DNA of 64,000 nt from Streptomyces luteolus. GTDB taxonomy: Bacteria; Actinomycetota; Actinomycetes; Streptomycetales; Streptomycetaceae. The position numbers and the translations under genes are program-made. Where the stretch lies: assembly GCF_029968015.1 (NCBI RefSeq), contig NZ_JASCIS010000034.1:22144-86143 (forward strand). The letters are read 5' to 3'. The notes below the pieces were generated by a model, which saw only the letters and a list, made by a program, of their open reading frames with translations, made no database searches and was not told the DNA's origin. This document shows positions 8,727-17,181 of the stretch, piece after piece (within the stretch, counting starts at the first letter, position 1; each line of letters opens with the position of its first letter).

Positions 8727-9584
8727 TCAGCTCTCCGTCTCCGCCCCCGCGTTCACCCCGGCGGCCGAGCGGCGGCGCCACGCGCGTACCGCGAAGAGCG
8801 CCGCCGCCGCGGCGATCGCGGCCAGCACCAGCGTGCCGTCCGAGACGCGCTCGCCGAGGCCGCGGGCCCACTGTTCGACCGCGAACGAGTCGTCCACGTC
8901 GAGGATTCCGGGCAGTGCCGTCGTGCCGTCGAAGGCCAGGAACAGCGTGCCGAGGGCGATGAAGAACAGGCCCGACAGGGTCGACGTCGTATGCAGCTCG
9001 AAGCGGCCGACGCGGAAGGTGCGGCCGCGGAGCCAGCGGCGGCGGCCCAGGTCGAAGCGCTCCCAGAGCAGGGCCAGGAGGAACAGCGGGACCGCCATGC
9101 CGAGGGCGTACACCGCGAGCAGTGCGCCCCCGTACCCCGGATTGCCGCCCAGGGCCGCGACCGTGAGGACGCTGCCGAGGATCGGGCCCGCGCAGAAGCC
9201 GGCCAGGCCGTAGACCGCACCCAGGGCGTACACCGACAGGGCGGTGGTGGGGCGGATGCGGCCGGAGAGCTCGGACATCTTGCGGGAGGCGAAGCCCATG
9301 CCGAGGAGCTGCAGCAGACCGAGCGTGATGATCAGCCAGCCGCCGACGAGGACGAGCAGATCCCGGTTGCCGTAGAAGAACCGTCCGGCGAACGAGCCCG
9401 CGGCGCCCAGCGGGACCAGGGTCGTGGCCAGGCCCAGGTAGAAGATGCCGGTGCGGGCCAGGAGCCGGGACGAGCTGTTGATCGAGTACGCGAAGAACGC
9501 CGGCAGGAGCAGCGCGCTGCACGGGCTGAGCAGGGCGAGCAGGCCGCCGAGGAACGCGGCGAGATAACCGATGTCGCCGGTCAC
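8727..9584 (-). CDS. CcdA/DsbD-type thiol-redox membrane transporter
   Basis: GTG 9584 overlaps the stop of the DsbA-like gene by 4 bp, giving 285 aa. Hydrophobic helices include LAAFLGGLLALLSPCSALLLPAFFAY and GLAGFCAGPILGSVLTVAAL; the two membrane cysteines (SPCS, GFCAG) are those used by CcdA/DsbD proteins to pass electrons across the membrane. Together with the downstream-facing thioredoxin-like partner it should deliver reductant to extracytoplasmic thiols, for example for cytochrome c maturation or reduction of DsbA-like proteins. About residues 200-240 form an additional predicted helix and loop. Confidence 0.9.
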   Translation of the reverse strand: MTGDIGYLAAFLGGLLALLSPCSALLLPAFFAYSINSSSRLLARTGIFYLGLATTLVPLGAAGSFAGRFFYGNRDLLVLVGGWLIITLGLLQLLGMGFASRKMSELSGRIRPTTALSVYALGAVYGLAGFCAGPILGSVLTVAALGGNPGYGGALLAVYALGMAVPLFLLALLWERFDLGRRRWLRGRTFRVGRFELHTTSTLSGLFFIALGTLFLAFDGTTALPGILDVDDSFAVEQWARGLGERVSDGTLVLAAIAAAAALFAVRAWRRRSAAGVNAGAETES

Positions 9585-10387
9585 CGGCCCGTGTCCTTCT
9601 TGCCGGAAGCCGTTGCCGCCGCCTGCTCGATGGCCTGCTCGAAGGTCTCCGCGGGCTGGGCGCCCGCCAGCGGACGGCCGTTGATCAGGAAGGACGGGGT
9701 GGAGGTGGCGCCCAGCTTGTAGGCCTCCTCGGTGTCCCTGCCGACGGCCTTCTTCGCCGCCGCGCTGTCCAGGTCCTTCTTGAAGCGGTCGAGGTCGGCG
9801 ACTCCGGCCTGCTCGGCGAGCGCGTTGAGGCGGTCGTCCTTGAAGCCCTTCTCCTTCACGCCCTCCGCGTACGCCGCCTCGTGGAACTGCCAGAAGCGCC
9901 CCTGCTGCCCGGCCGCCCAGGCAGCGCGCGCGGCGGCCTCCGACTCGGCGCCGAAGATCGGGAAGTTGCGCCATTCGATGCGCAGGGTGCCGTTGTCGAC
10001 GTACTTCTTCACGAGGCCCGGCTCGGTGTCGCGGGCAAACTTGCCGCAGAAGCCGCACTTGAAGTCGGCGTACTCGACGAGGACGACGGGGGCGTCCGCC
10101 CGGCCCTGCGCGAGCGGGTCCTTGGCGTCGCGGCGGGCCAGCTTCTCCAGCTCCGGGTAGACGCCGTTCTGCGGGTCGGCGGAGACGTCGGCGGCGGGGG
10201 TGTCGCTCGCGCTGCCGGTGTCGGAACCGGAGCCGGAGCCGGGCTTGGTCGCGGTGTACGAGAAGACGCCGAGGAGCAGCGCGGCCACGAGGACGGCCGC
10301 GCCGATCGCGAGGCCGCGGCCCTTGCCGGGCGCGGAGGAGGACTTCGATGGGGAGGACTTCGATGAGGTGGATGAGGTGGGGGCCAT
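9581..10387 (-). CDS. Membrane-anchored DsbA-like thioredoxin-fold protein
   Basis: 268 aa. Ser/Lys-rich N-terminus, a single transmembrane anchor at ~25-46 (GLAIGAAVLVAALLLGVFSY), a linker, then a DsbA/thioredoxin_4 domain with active site CGFC at 111-114 in the context VEYADFKCGFCGKFARD. IEWRNFPIFG and TPSFLINGRPLAG (the cis-Pro loop) complete the fold. It probably acts as a thiol oxidase or isomerase outside the membrane and is coupled to the CcdA-like gene by a 4-bp overlap. Confidence 0.92.
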   Translation of the reverse strand: MAPTSSTSSKSSPSKSSSAPGKGRGLAIGAAVLVAALLLGVFSYTATKPGSGSGSDTGSASDTPAADVSADPQNGVYPELEKLARRDAKDPLAQGRADAPVVLVEYADFKCGFCGKFARDTEPGLVKKYVDNGTLRIEWRNFPIFGAESEAAARAAWAAGQQGRFWQFHEAAYAEGVKEKGFKDDRLNALAEQAGVADLDRFKKDLDSAAAKKAVGRDTEEAYKLGATSTPSFLINGRPLAGAQPAETFEQAIEQAAATASGKKDTGR

Positions 10388-10431
10388 GGGTGTTCAGGTC
10401 TCCTGGTGGTACGGGTCGGGAAGTCGGTGGG

Positions 10432-10908
10432 TCAGCGCGCGGGCTTCGCCGGGCAGGCGACCTCGCCGGCGAGCCGGCGGACGGTGGCCACGGCGAGCAG
10501 CACGAGCGAGGCGACCGCGAGCACGGGCTGCAGCGGCGCCCAGACGGTGAGCGCGCCGGAGGTGCCGAGGGCGAGCAGCACGAGCTTGTTGCACACGGGG
10601 CAGCCGACGGCGAGGAACGAGAGCAGTGCTCCGGCCGAGCCGAGCCGTGAGACCCGTTCGCTGTCCCGGGTGCGCTCGGCTCCTGTGCGTACGTACGTGG
10701 CGAGCAGCAGGCCGGCGAGCAGCGCGGAGGCCACGAGCACCGGATAGCTCCACCACTCGGGCGGGATCTCGCGGCCGAAGACCGGGTTCGGTACGAGGGC
10801 GGTCGGCAGGCCGAGCAGCAGGGCGCTGAGCAGGGCGCCGCCGAGCGCGACGAGCCGGCGCGCCGCCGGCCAGTGGGCGGGGGCGCGCAGAGCGAGCCGC
10901 AGATTCAT
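10432..10908 (-). CDS. Small membrane protein with CPVC motif, thiol-redox operon
   Basis: ATG 10908 follows AGGAGAAG; 158 aa. Four hydrophobic segments are visible (RLVALGGALLSALLLGLP, WSYPVLVASALLAGLLLATYV, AGALLSFLAVGCPVCNKLVLLALG, PVLAVASLVLLAVATV). The CPVC at the third segment is a thioredoxin-like dithiol placed in or near the membrane. Lying 45 bp upstream of the DsbA-like gene, it is likely part of the same redox relay. No named family recognised; it could be a VKOR-like or other quinone-linked partner, but the VKOR motifs are not evident. Confidence 0.78.
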   Translation of the reverse strand: MNLRLALRAPAHWPAARRLVALGGALLSALLLGLPTALVPNPVFGREIPPEWWSYPVLVASALLAGLLLATYVRTGAERTRDSERVSRLGSAGALLSFLAVGCPVCNKLVLLALGTSGALTVWAPLQPVLAVASLVLLAVATVRRLAGEVACPAKPAR

Positions 10909-10960
10909 GCGGGTTCTTCTCCTGTCCTGGGCGGGTGGTGAGGGCCGGAGACAGGGCCCT

Positions 10961-11362
10961 CTACACGCGCAGGACGGAGAGTTCGACGGGGGACGGCGGG
11001 TCGCGGGGCGGTGGGCCGCGGTCGGGTGCGACACCGGCGAGGTGGCCGAAGGGCGTCCCGTCACCGGTGGCGGACTGCTCGTGGGAGAGCGTGGAGGCGA
11101 GCTGTTCGTGCGCGGAGCCGCCGCGGTTCGGGGTGGCGGGCTGGCCGCTCTCGTCGGTCTGCTTCTTGCCGCAGCCGGTCTTGCCGTCCAGGGCGGAGGC
11201 CGAGGGCGCGGCGGCGCGTACGGACTCGGTCACCTGGCCGGCACTCGCACTCGCACTCGCGCTCGCCGGGCCGCACACCAATCCCACCGTGAGCAGCGCG
11301 AGGAGCGCGGCGAGGAGGAGCGTCACCGCGGAGCGGCGACGGCGGGTGGCTGCGAGCGACAT
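10961..11362 (-). CDS. Putative secreted protein, first gene of the thiol-redox operon
   Basis: ATG 11362 (GGAG upstream) gives 133 aa with a clear signal peptide: RRRR, then SAVTLLLAALLALLTVGLVCGPASASA. The mature part is polar and disordered-looking with one cysteine (KTGCGKKQTDE). It lies head-to-head with hrpA and 52 bp before the CPVC membrane gene. No family recognised; a substrate or accessory of the redox genes is a guess from position. Confidence 0.6.
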   Translation of the reverse strand: MSLAATRRRRSAVTLLLAALLALLTVGLVCGPASASASASAGQVTESVRAAAPSASALDGKTGCGKKQTDESGQPATPNRGGSAHEQLASTLSHEQSATGDGTPFGHLAGVAPDRGPPPRDPPSPVELSVLRV

Positions 11363-11444
11363 GGCTCCATACTGCACCACCCGGACAGAGGGGACAGAAA
11401 TGCGTTCGCCAGTGCCGACAAGCGGGTGAGATCCTGGAGTTCGT

Positions 11445-14400
11445 ATGTCTACTTCCTATGCCGAGCTCGCCCGGCTCCTCGACGAGGCCTCGCTCCGCGA
11501 CGCGCACCGTTTGGGGCGTCGCCTCGAAGGCAGCCGTAAGATCCGCAGGCCCGAGGCGCGGCAGGCGGTCCTCGACGAGATCGCGGCCGAGGCGGAGAAG
11601 TCCGCCGCGCGGATACGGGAGCGGCGTGCGGCCCTGCCGCCGGTCACGTACCCCGAGCAGCTGCCGGTCAGCCAGAAGAAGGACGAGATCCTCGCGGCGA
11701 TCCGGGACCACCAGGTCGTGATCGTCGCAGGTGAGACCGGTTCGGGGAAGACCACGCAGATCCCGAAGATCTGCATGGAGCTCGGCCGGGGAGCCCGCGG
11801 CATGATCGGCCACACGCAGCCCCGCCGGATCGCGGCGCGCACGGTCGCCGAGCGCGTGGCCGACGAGCTGGCCACCCCGCTCGGCGGGACGGTCGGCTGG
11901 AAGGTCCGCTTCACCGACCAGGTCGGCGGCGACACGTATCTGAAGCTGATGACGGACGGCATCCTGCTCGCCGAGATCCAGACGGACCGCGAGCTGCGCG
12001 CGTACGACACGATCATCATCGACGAGGCCCACGAGCGGTCCCTGAACATCGACTTCCTGCTCGGCTACCTCGCCCAGCTGCTGCCGAAGCGCCCGGACCT
12101 GAAGGTCGTCATCACCTCGGCGACCATCGACCCGGAGCGCTTCAGCCGGCACTTCTCCGACGCCCCGATCGTCGAGGTCAGCGGCCGTACGTACCCGGTG
12201 GAGGTGCGGTACCGCCCGCTCCTGGAGGAGGATTCCGAGGAGGCCGACCGCGACCAGATCACCGCGATCTGCGATGCCGTCGAAGAGCTCCAGTCCGAGG
12301 GCAAGGGCGACATCCTCGTATTCCTCTCCGGCGAGCGCGAGATCCGGGACACGGCGGACGCGCTGGAGAAGAAGAAGTACAGGTTCACGGAAGTGCTCCC
12401 CCTGTACGCGCGCCTGTCGCACGCCGAGCAGCACCGGGTCTTCCAGCAGCACACGGGCCGACGGATCGTCCTCGCCACGAACGTCGCCGAGACCTCCCTC
12501 ACCGTCCCCGGCATCAAGTACGTGATCGACCCGGGCACGGCCCGTATCTCCCGCTACAGCCACCGCACCAAGGTCCAGCGGCTGCCCATCGAGGCGATCA
12601 GCCAGGCCAGCGCCAACCAGCGCAAGGGCCGCTGCGGCCGTACGTCGGACGGCATCTGCATCCGGCTGTATGCGGAGGACGACTTCGAGGCGCGCCCGGA
12701 GTTCACGGACGCGGAGATCCTCCGTACGAACCTGGCCTCCGTCATCCTGCAGATGACCGCCGCCGGGCTCGGCGACATCGAGAAGTTCCCGTTCATCGAC
12801 CCGCCGGACCACCGCAACATCCGCGACGGCGTCCAACTCCTCACGGAACTGGGCGCGTTGGACCCGAAGCAGAAGGACGTGCGGAAGCGCCTGACGGAGC
12901 AGGGCCGCAAGCTGTCCCAGCTGCCCGTCGACCCGCGCCTTGCACGGATGGTCCTGGAGGCGGACAAGAACGGCTGCGTGCGCGAGGTCATGGTGATCGC
13001 GGCCGCGCTCTCCATCCAGGACCCGCGCGAGCGACCGGCGGAGAAGCAGGCGCAGGCGGATCAGCAGCACGCCCGCTTCAAGGACGAGACGAGCGACTTC
13101 CTCGCGTATCTGAACCTGTGGCGGTACGTGAGGGAGCAGCAGAAGGAGCGGGGCTCCAGCTCGTTCCGCCGCATGTGCAAGCAGGAGTATCTGAACTTCC
13201 TGCGGATCCGCGAGTGGCAGGACATCTACCACCAGCTGCGCACGGTCGCCAAGCAGATGGGCATCCATCTGAACGAGGACGATGCCCCGGACCAGCAGGT
13301 CCACATCTCCCTGCTCGCCGGTCTGCTGTCGCACATCGGCATGAAAGACGTGAAGGAGTCCAAGGAGAGCGACCCGAAGCAGCGCGGCGGGCGGAACGAG
13401 TATCTGGGCGCCCGGAACGCCAAGTTCGCGGTCTTCCCCGGCTCCGCCCTGTTCAAGAAGCCGCCGCGGTTCATCATGTCCGCCGAGCTGGTCGAGACGT
13501 CCCGGCTGTGGGCGCGGGTCAACGCGAAGATCGAGCCGGAGTGGGTCGAGCCGCTCGCCGAGCACCTGCTGAAGCGCACGTACTCCGAGCCGCACTGGGA
13601 GAAGGACCAGGCGGCGGTGATGGCGTACGAGAAGGTCACGCTGTACGGCGTGCCGATCGTGGCGCAGCGCAAGGTGAACTACGGCCGGATCGACCCCGAG
13701 CTCTCGCGCGAGCTGTTCATCCGCAACGCCCTGGTGGAGGGCGACTGGCGCACGCACCACAAGTTCTACGCGGACAACCGCAGACTCCTCACCGAGGTCG
13801 AGGAGTTGGAGCACCGGGCGCGCCGCCGCGACATCATGGTCGACGACGAGACGCTCTTCGACTTCTACGAGCAGCGCATCCCCGAACACGTGGTGTCGGG
13901 CGCGCACTTCGACTCCTGGTGGAAGCAGAAGAAGCGCGACGAGCCCGAACTCCTCGACTTCGAGCGGTCGATGCTCATTCGCGAGTCGGCCGAGGCGGTC
14001 ACCAAGGACGACTACCCGGACCAGTGGCGTCAGGGCGGGCTGAAGTTCCGGGTGACGTACCAGTTCGAGCCGGGCGCGGACGCGGACGGTGTGACGGTCC
14101 ACGTGCCGCTCCAGGTGCTCAACCAGGTCACGGACGAGGGCTTCGACTGGCAGATCCCGGGCCTGCGCGAGGACGTGGTGACGGAGCTGATCCGCTCGCT
14201 GCCCAAGCCGATCCGCCGCAACTACGTACCGGCGCCGAACTTCGCCAAGGCCTTCCTGGAGCGTGCGGTGCCCCTCCAGGAGCCGCTGCCGGTCACGCTC
14301 GCGCGTGAGCTGAAGGGCATGGCCGGCGTCCCGGTTGCGGCGGACGACTTCGATCTGTCGCGCGTACCGGACCACTTGAAGATCACGTTCCGGATTGTCG

Positions 14401-15401
14401 ACGAGCGGCGCCGCAAGCTCGCCGAGGACAAGGACCTGGAAGCGCTGAAGCTCCGCCTCAAACCGAAGGCCCGCAAGGCGATCTCGCAGGCCGCGGCGGC
14501 GACCGCGGAGCGCTCCGGCGGCGAGTCCGTGGAGCGTACGGGCCTGACGGATTGGACGATCGGCACGCTGTCGAAGGTCTTCGAGACGCGGCGGGCCGGC
14601 CAGCCGGTCAAGGCGTACCCGGCGCTCGTGGACGCGGGCGACTCCGTCTCCGTACGCCTCTTCGACACCGAGGCCGAGCAGCTGGAGTCGATGTGGCAGG
14701 GCACGCGGCGCCTGATCCTGCTCAACATCCCGGTGAACGCGGCCAAGTTCGCCACGGGCAAGCTCACCAACCAGCAGAAGCTCACGCTCTCCTCGAACCC
14801 GCACGGCTCCATCCAGGCCCTGGTGGACGACTGCGCGACGGCCGCCGCGGACAAGCTGATCGCCGACTTCGGCGGCCCGGCCTGGGACGAGGCGGCGTAC
14901 CGGGGGCTCTACGAGAAGGTCCGCGCGGACCTCGTGGACGCCACCGTGCACACGGTCGGCCAGGTGCAGCAGGTCCTCGCCGCCTGGCAGGCCTGTGAGC
15001 GCCGCCTGAAGTCGACGAACTCCCCGGCGCTCCTGGCCAACCTCACGGACGTACGCACGCAGCTGGACGCCCTGGTCAGGCCCGGCTTCGTCACGGCGAC
15101 GGGGTTGCGCCGCCTGCCGGACCTGATGCGGTACCTGACGGCCGCCGACCGCCGCCTGCAGCAGATGCCGACGAACGTGCAGCGGGACACCACGCGCATG
15201 CAGAAGGTCCACGACATGCAGGACGAATACGCCTGGCTCCTTGAGCAGTTGCCGCAGGGCCGCCCGGTGCCGCAGAACGTACGGGACATCCGCTGGATGC
15301 TGGAGGAGCTGCGGGTCAGCTACTTCGCGCACGCGCTCGGCACGGCGTATCCGATCTCGGACAAGCGGATCGTGAAGGCCGTCGACGCGGCGGCACCGTA
15401 G
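11445..15401 (+). CDS. hrpA: ATP-dependent RNA helicase HrpA (DEAH family)
   Basis: 1318 aa, the normal length for actinobacterial HrpA. Motif I GETGSGKT is near residue 96, motif Ia TQPRRIAARTVAERVA, motif II DEAH near 193, SAT in VITSATIDPERF, motif V/VI ATNVAETSLTVPGI and ASANQRKGRCGR. After the core come the HA2/winged-helix region and the long C-terminal DUF3418-type domain ending TAYPISDKRIVKAVDAAAP. ATG start at 11445; the opposite strand carries the secreted-protein gene head to head. HrpA-type helicases act on structured or ribosome-stalled mRNA. Confidence 0.96.
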   Translation: MSTSYAELARLLDEASLRDAHRLGRRLEGSRKIRRPEARQAVLDEIAAEAEKSAARIRERRAALPPVTYPEQLPVSQKKDEILAAIRDHQVVIVAGETGSGKTTQIPKICMELGRGARGMIGHTQPRRIAARTVAERVADELATPLGGTVGWKVRFTDQVGGDTYLKLMTDGILLAEIQTDRELRAYDTIIIDEAHERSLNIDFLLGYLAQLLPKRPDLKVVITSATIDPERFSRHFSDAPIVEVSGRTYPVEVRYRPLLEEDSEEADRDQITAICDAVEELQSEGKGDILVFLSGEREIRDTADALEKKKYRFTEVLPLYARLSHAEQHRVFQQHTGRRIVLATNVAETSLTVPGIKYVIDPGTARISRYSHRTKVQRLPIEAISQASANQRKGRCGRTSDGICIRLYAEDDFEARPEFTDAEILRTNLASVILQMTAAGLGDIEKFPFIDPPDHRNIRDGVQLLTELGALDPKQKDVRKRLTEQGRKLSQLPVDPRLARMVLEADKNGCVREVMVIAAALSIQDPRERPAEKQAQADQQHARFKDETSDFLAYLNLWRYVREQQKERGSSSFRRMCKQEYLNFLRIREWQDIYHQLRTVAKQMGIHLNEDDAPDQQVHISLLAGLLSHIGMKDVKESKESDPKQRGGRNEYLGARNAKFAVFPGSALFKKPPRFIMSAELVETSRLWARVNAKIEPEWVEPLAEHLLKRTYSEPHWEKDQAAVMAYEKVTLYGVPIVAQRKVNYGRIDPELSRELFIRNALVEGDWRTHHKFYADNRRLLTEVEELEHRARRRDIMVDDETLFDFYEQRIPEHVVSGAHFDSWWKQKKRDEPELLDFERSMLIRESAEAVTKDDYPDQWRQGGLKFRVTYQFEPGADADGVTVHVPLQVLNQVTDEGFDWQIPGLREDVVTELIRSLPKPIRRNYVPAPNFAKAFLERAVPLQEPLPVTLARELKGMAGVPVAADDFDLSRVPDHLKITFRIVDERRRKLAEDKDLEALKLRLKPKARKAISQAAAATAERSGGESVERTGLTDWTIGTLSKVFETRRAGQPVKAYPALVDAGDSVSVRLFDTEAEQLESMWQGTRRLILLNIPVNAAKFATGKLTNQQKLTLSSNPHGSIQALVDDCATAAADKLIADFGGPAWDEAAYRGLYEKVRADLVDATVHTVGQVQQVLAAWQACERRLKSTNSPALLANLTDVRTQLDALVRPGFVTATGLRRLPDLMRYLTAADRRLQQMPTNVQRDTTRMQKVHDMQDEYAWLLEQLPQGRPVPQNVRDIRWMLEELRVSYFAHALGTAYPISDKRIVKAVDAAAP

Positions 15402-15510
15402 CGCAAAAGGTGTGACGGGCCGCTCACGGAGAGCGAGTTCGACCCCGGCCAGCTGCTGCTGTAGAGTCTCTTCTCGCAGCGCAACGCACTGATCAAGCGC
15501 CGCAACACCT

Positions 15511-15585
15511 GGTCCTGTGGAGCAGTTTGGAGTGCTCGCCACCCTGTCAAGGTGGAGGCCGCGGGTTCAAATCCCGTCAGGACCG
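15511..15585 (+). tRNA. tRNA-Asp(GTC), copy 2
   Basis: Identical 75-nt sequence to copy 1 at 8449. A promoter-like pair (TTCGAC and TAGAGT, 18-bp spacing) precedes it at about 15437-15466. Confidence 0.96.
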
Positions 15586-15593
15586 CACAGAGT

Positions 15594-15624
15594 CGAAGCC
15601 CGTATCCGTCGGATACGGGCTTCG
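15594..15624 (+). terminator. Terminator of tRNA-Asp copy 2
   Basis: Perfect inverted repeat CGAAGCCCGTATCC / GGATACGGGCTTCG. Confidence 0.85.
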
Positions 15625-15695
15625 GTGCGTCTTGACTCCGTCACGTACCGCCGGTACTCACACACCAAGGGGTGGACGGGGCAAGGAGGTCGCAC

Positions 15696-15926
15696 ATGCG
15701 GGCGTCCCCACGACGGCACGAGACACGGGCACTGCTGCGGGCCCATCTGGCCGCGGCCTCCGGCTATCGCTTCGGGTACCGCCATCTGACCCGGCACTGT
15801 CCTGTCTGCCATCGCCTGCTGCGGCTGGCGTTGGAGTCGACCACTCAGATGGAGTCGGCCACGCAGCTGGAGTCGACCACTCAGGACGAAAGTCCCGCCC
15901 CTTCACGACCAATGCGGCCCTCATGA
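15696..15926 (+). CDS. Small conserved protein (DUF6274-like)
   Basis: ATG 15696 with an ideal AAGGAGGT upstream; 76 aa. The N-terminal half HETRALLRAHLAAASGYR...LTRHCPVCHRLLRLALE contains a CxxC (CPVC) and resembles the small Streptomyces proteins found beside bldC that I know as DUF6274. The C-terminal tail is a degenerate repeat ESTTQ/ESATQ. Possible zinc ribbon half or redox motif; function unknown. Confidence 0.7.
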   Translation: MRASPRRHETRALLRAHLAAASGYRFGYRHLTRHCPVCHRLLRLALESTTQMESATQLESTTQDESPAPSRPMRPS

Positions 15927-15982
15927 CGCCCGCCGGGGTGGCACGCTGGTACGGAGGAGGCGTGCGGCCGGGCACGCGGTGC

Positions 15983-16033
15983 GCGTGATCTCCCTTAACG
16001 CGTGACCTCCCTCAACGCGCGACCTCCCTTAGC
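15983..16033. repeat. 17-bp tandem repeat, three units
   Basis: Three diverged units of GCGTGACCTCCCTTAAC in the gap between the small protein gene and bldC. No coding role seen. Confidence 0.75.
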
Positions 16034-16140
16034 GCAGAAGCAACTTGAGCCACAAGCTTCACCGGCTGTGACGGGTGTCACCGAACTCCTTTGAGAAACA
16101 CCCGTACTTACACCCTCCCTACAAGGGGTCAATTTAATAT

Positions 16141-16152
16141 GTGCAATTGCAC
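16141..16152. promoter_or_regulatory. Perfect 12-bp palindrome in an AT-rich patch
   Basis: GTGCAATTGCAC is preceded by the AT-rich run TCAATTTAATAT, striking in this GC-rich DNA. No gene starts nearby on either strand; the rest of 15927-16458 contains only this, the tandem repeat and the bldC terminator. Confidence 0.4.
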
Positions 16153-16291
16153 CGCCCGTTGAGGGTTACCCCGGAGTCGTCCGGGCGCCCGTCCGACGGA
16201 CTCCCACAGACCCCCTCACACCCCAACACGGCACGCCTCACCAGGCGTTCAAGGACCAACAGCGGGGCGCCGACGCCCGTATGAAGGGCAC

Positions 16292-16331
16292 AAAAAAGAT
16301 CGCGCTGGACCCGGCGGAGTCCAGCGCGATC
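16292..16331 (-). terminator. Terminator downstream of bldC
   Basis: Long perfect stem GATCGCGCTGGAC / GTCCAGCGCGATC with a run of six T on the minus strand directly after it: an intrinsic terminator for minus-strand transcription. Confidence 0.85.
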
Positions 16332-16458
16332 GACGACGTACCCAAGATGCTCGGGCGCGGAGCCTGTTGGGGCAGGCTCCCGTCATATGGAGCTGTTTCG
16401 GGCGGTTTCCGGGTTGGGGGACCCTGAACTGCCCGGTAATGCAGTGCTAGGCGGTGTT

Positions 16459-16665
16459 TCAGGCCTCGCTGCGCTGCTGCGGAATCCCCGCAAGAAGCGC
16501 GCGGACCTCAGCCTCGCGGTAACGACGGTGCCCACCCAGGGTGCGGATGGACGTGAGCTTGCCGGCCTTCGCCCAGCGCGTGACCGTCTTCGGGTCGACG
16601 CGGAACATCGTGGCGACCTCAGCCGGGGTCAGCAGCGGCTCGGCATCAGGGGTGCGAGCGGTCAT
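16459..16665 (-). CDS. bldC: BldC developmental regulator (MerR-like DNA-binding domain)
   Basis: 68 aa starting MTARTPDAEPLLTPAEVATMF with the winged-helix of MerR proteins (FRVDPKTVTRWAKAGKLTSIRTLGGHRRY) but no effector domain, the form and length of Streptomyces BldC. ATG 16665 has AGGAGG upstream. In Streptomyces BldC binds DNA cooperatively as head-to-tail monomers and holds back entry into sporulation. Its neighbours (hrpA, DUF6274-like, SCO4090-like gene, vdh) agree with the known bldC locus. Confidence 0.97.
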   Translation of the reverse strand: MTARTPDAEPLLTPAEVATMFRVDPKTVTRWAKAGKLTSIRTLGGHRRYREAEVRALLAGIPQQRSEA

Positions 16666-17181
16666 GAGCGGCCTCCTCGGGTGAACCGAACCATCTCGGT
16701 TCATTCCTCTAAATTCTGCACCTTGACCCACGTTGCCCGAAATGGCGGACGCGGGTCGAGTCGGTTATAGGACGAACGGCTTGTCCTCGGCACTACAACT
16801 ACACCATCTGTCCAGCCACGTCGGCCAAACCGATGGAATTGCCCTCTCAGGTGTCCATCAGCGGCGGAAGCCAATGGACCGTGCCATAGCGGACAGTCAC
16901 GCCACTGTGACGATCAGTCACAGGGTGATCAGCAGTCATCAGGCCCCCCATAGAGTGCAATGCCGAGCACTCCGCCCAAACATGGACGGATGGAGTCCTC
17001 CCCGGACTCCTTGTCCTATTTTGGCACGAGGGTAGGGGAAGAGGGCAAGGGCGATGTAAGTGCGGTCCATCACGCTTGAGGCAAAAGCCCGGATCGGGAC
17101 CTACGTCCTCGCCGTCCCCCGACCATAGACCCACGCCGCCTGAGGCATTGGCCCGAAGGGTCCGCTTTACGCGGATAATTA
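16666..17181. other. bldC upstream intergenic region, no gene seen
   Basis: About 515 bp without a credible ORF between bldC and the next minus-strand gene. It holds an inverted repeat GTCAC-N6-GTGAC (16896-16911) followed by another GTCAC at 16917, possible regulator sites for bldC, which reads leftward from 16665. Confidence 0.5.

Noticed and set aside
11061..15542. 1493-codon open frame on the minus strand
   Set aside because: It is the antisense shadow of hrpA, whose plus-strand frame has full helicase motifs; long mirror frames are normal at this GC content.
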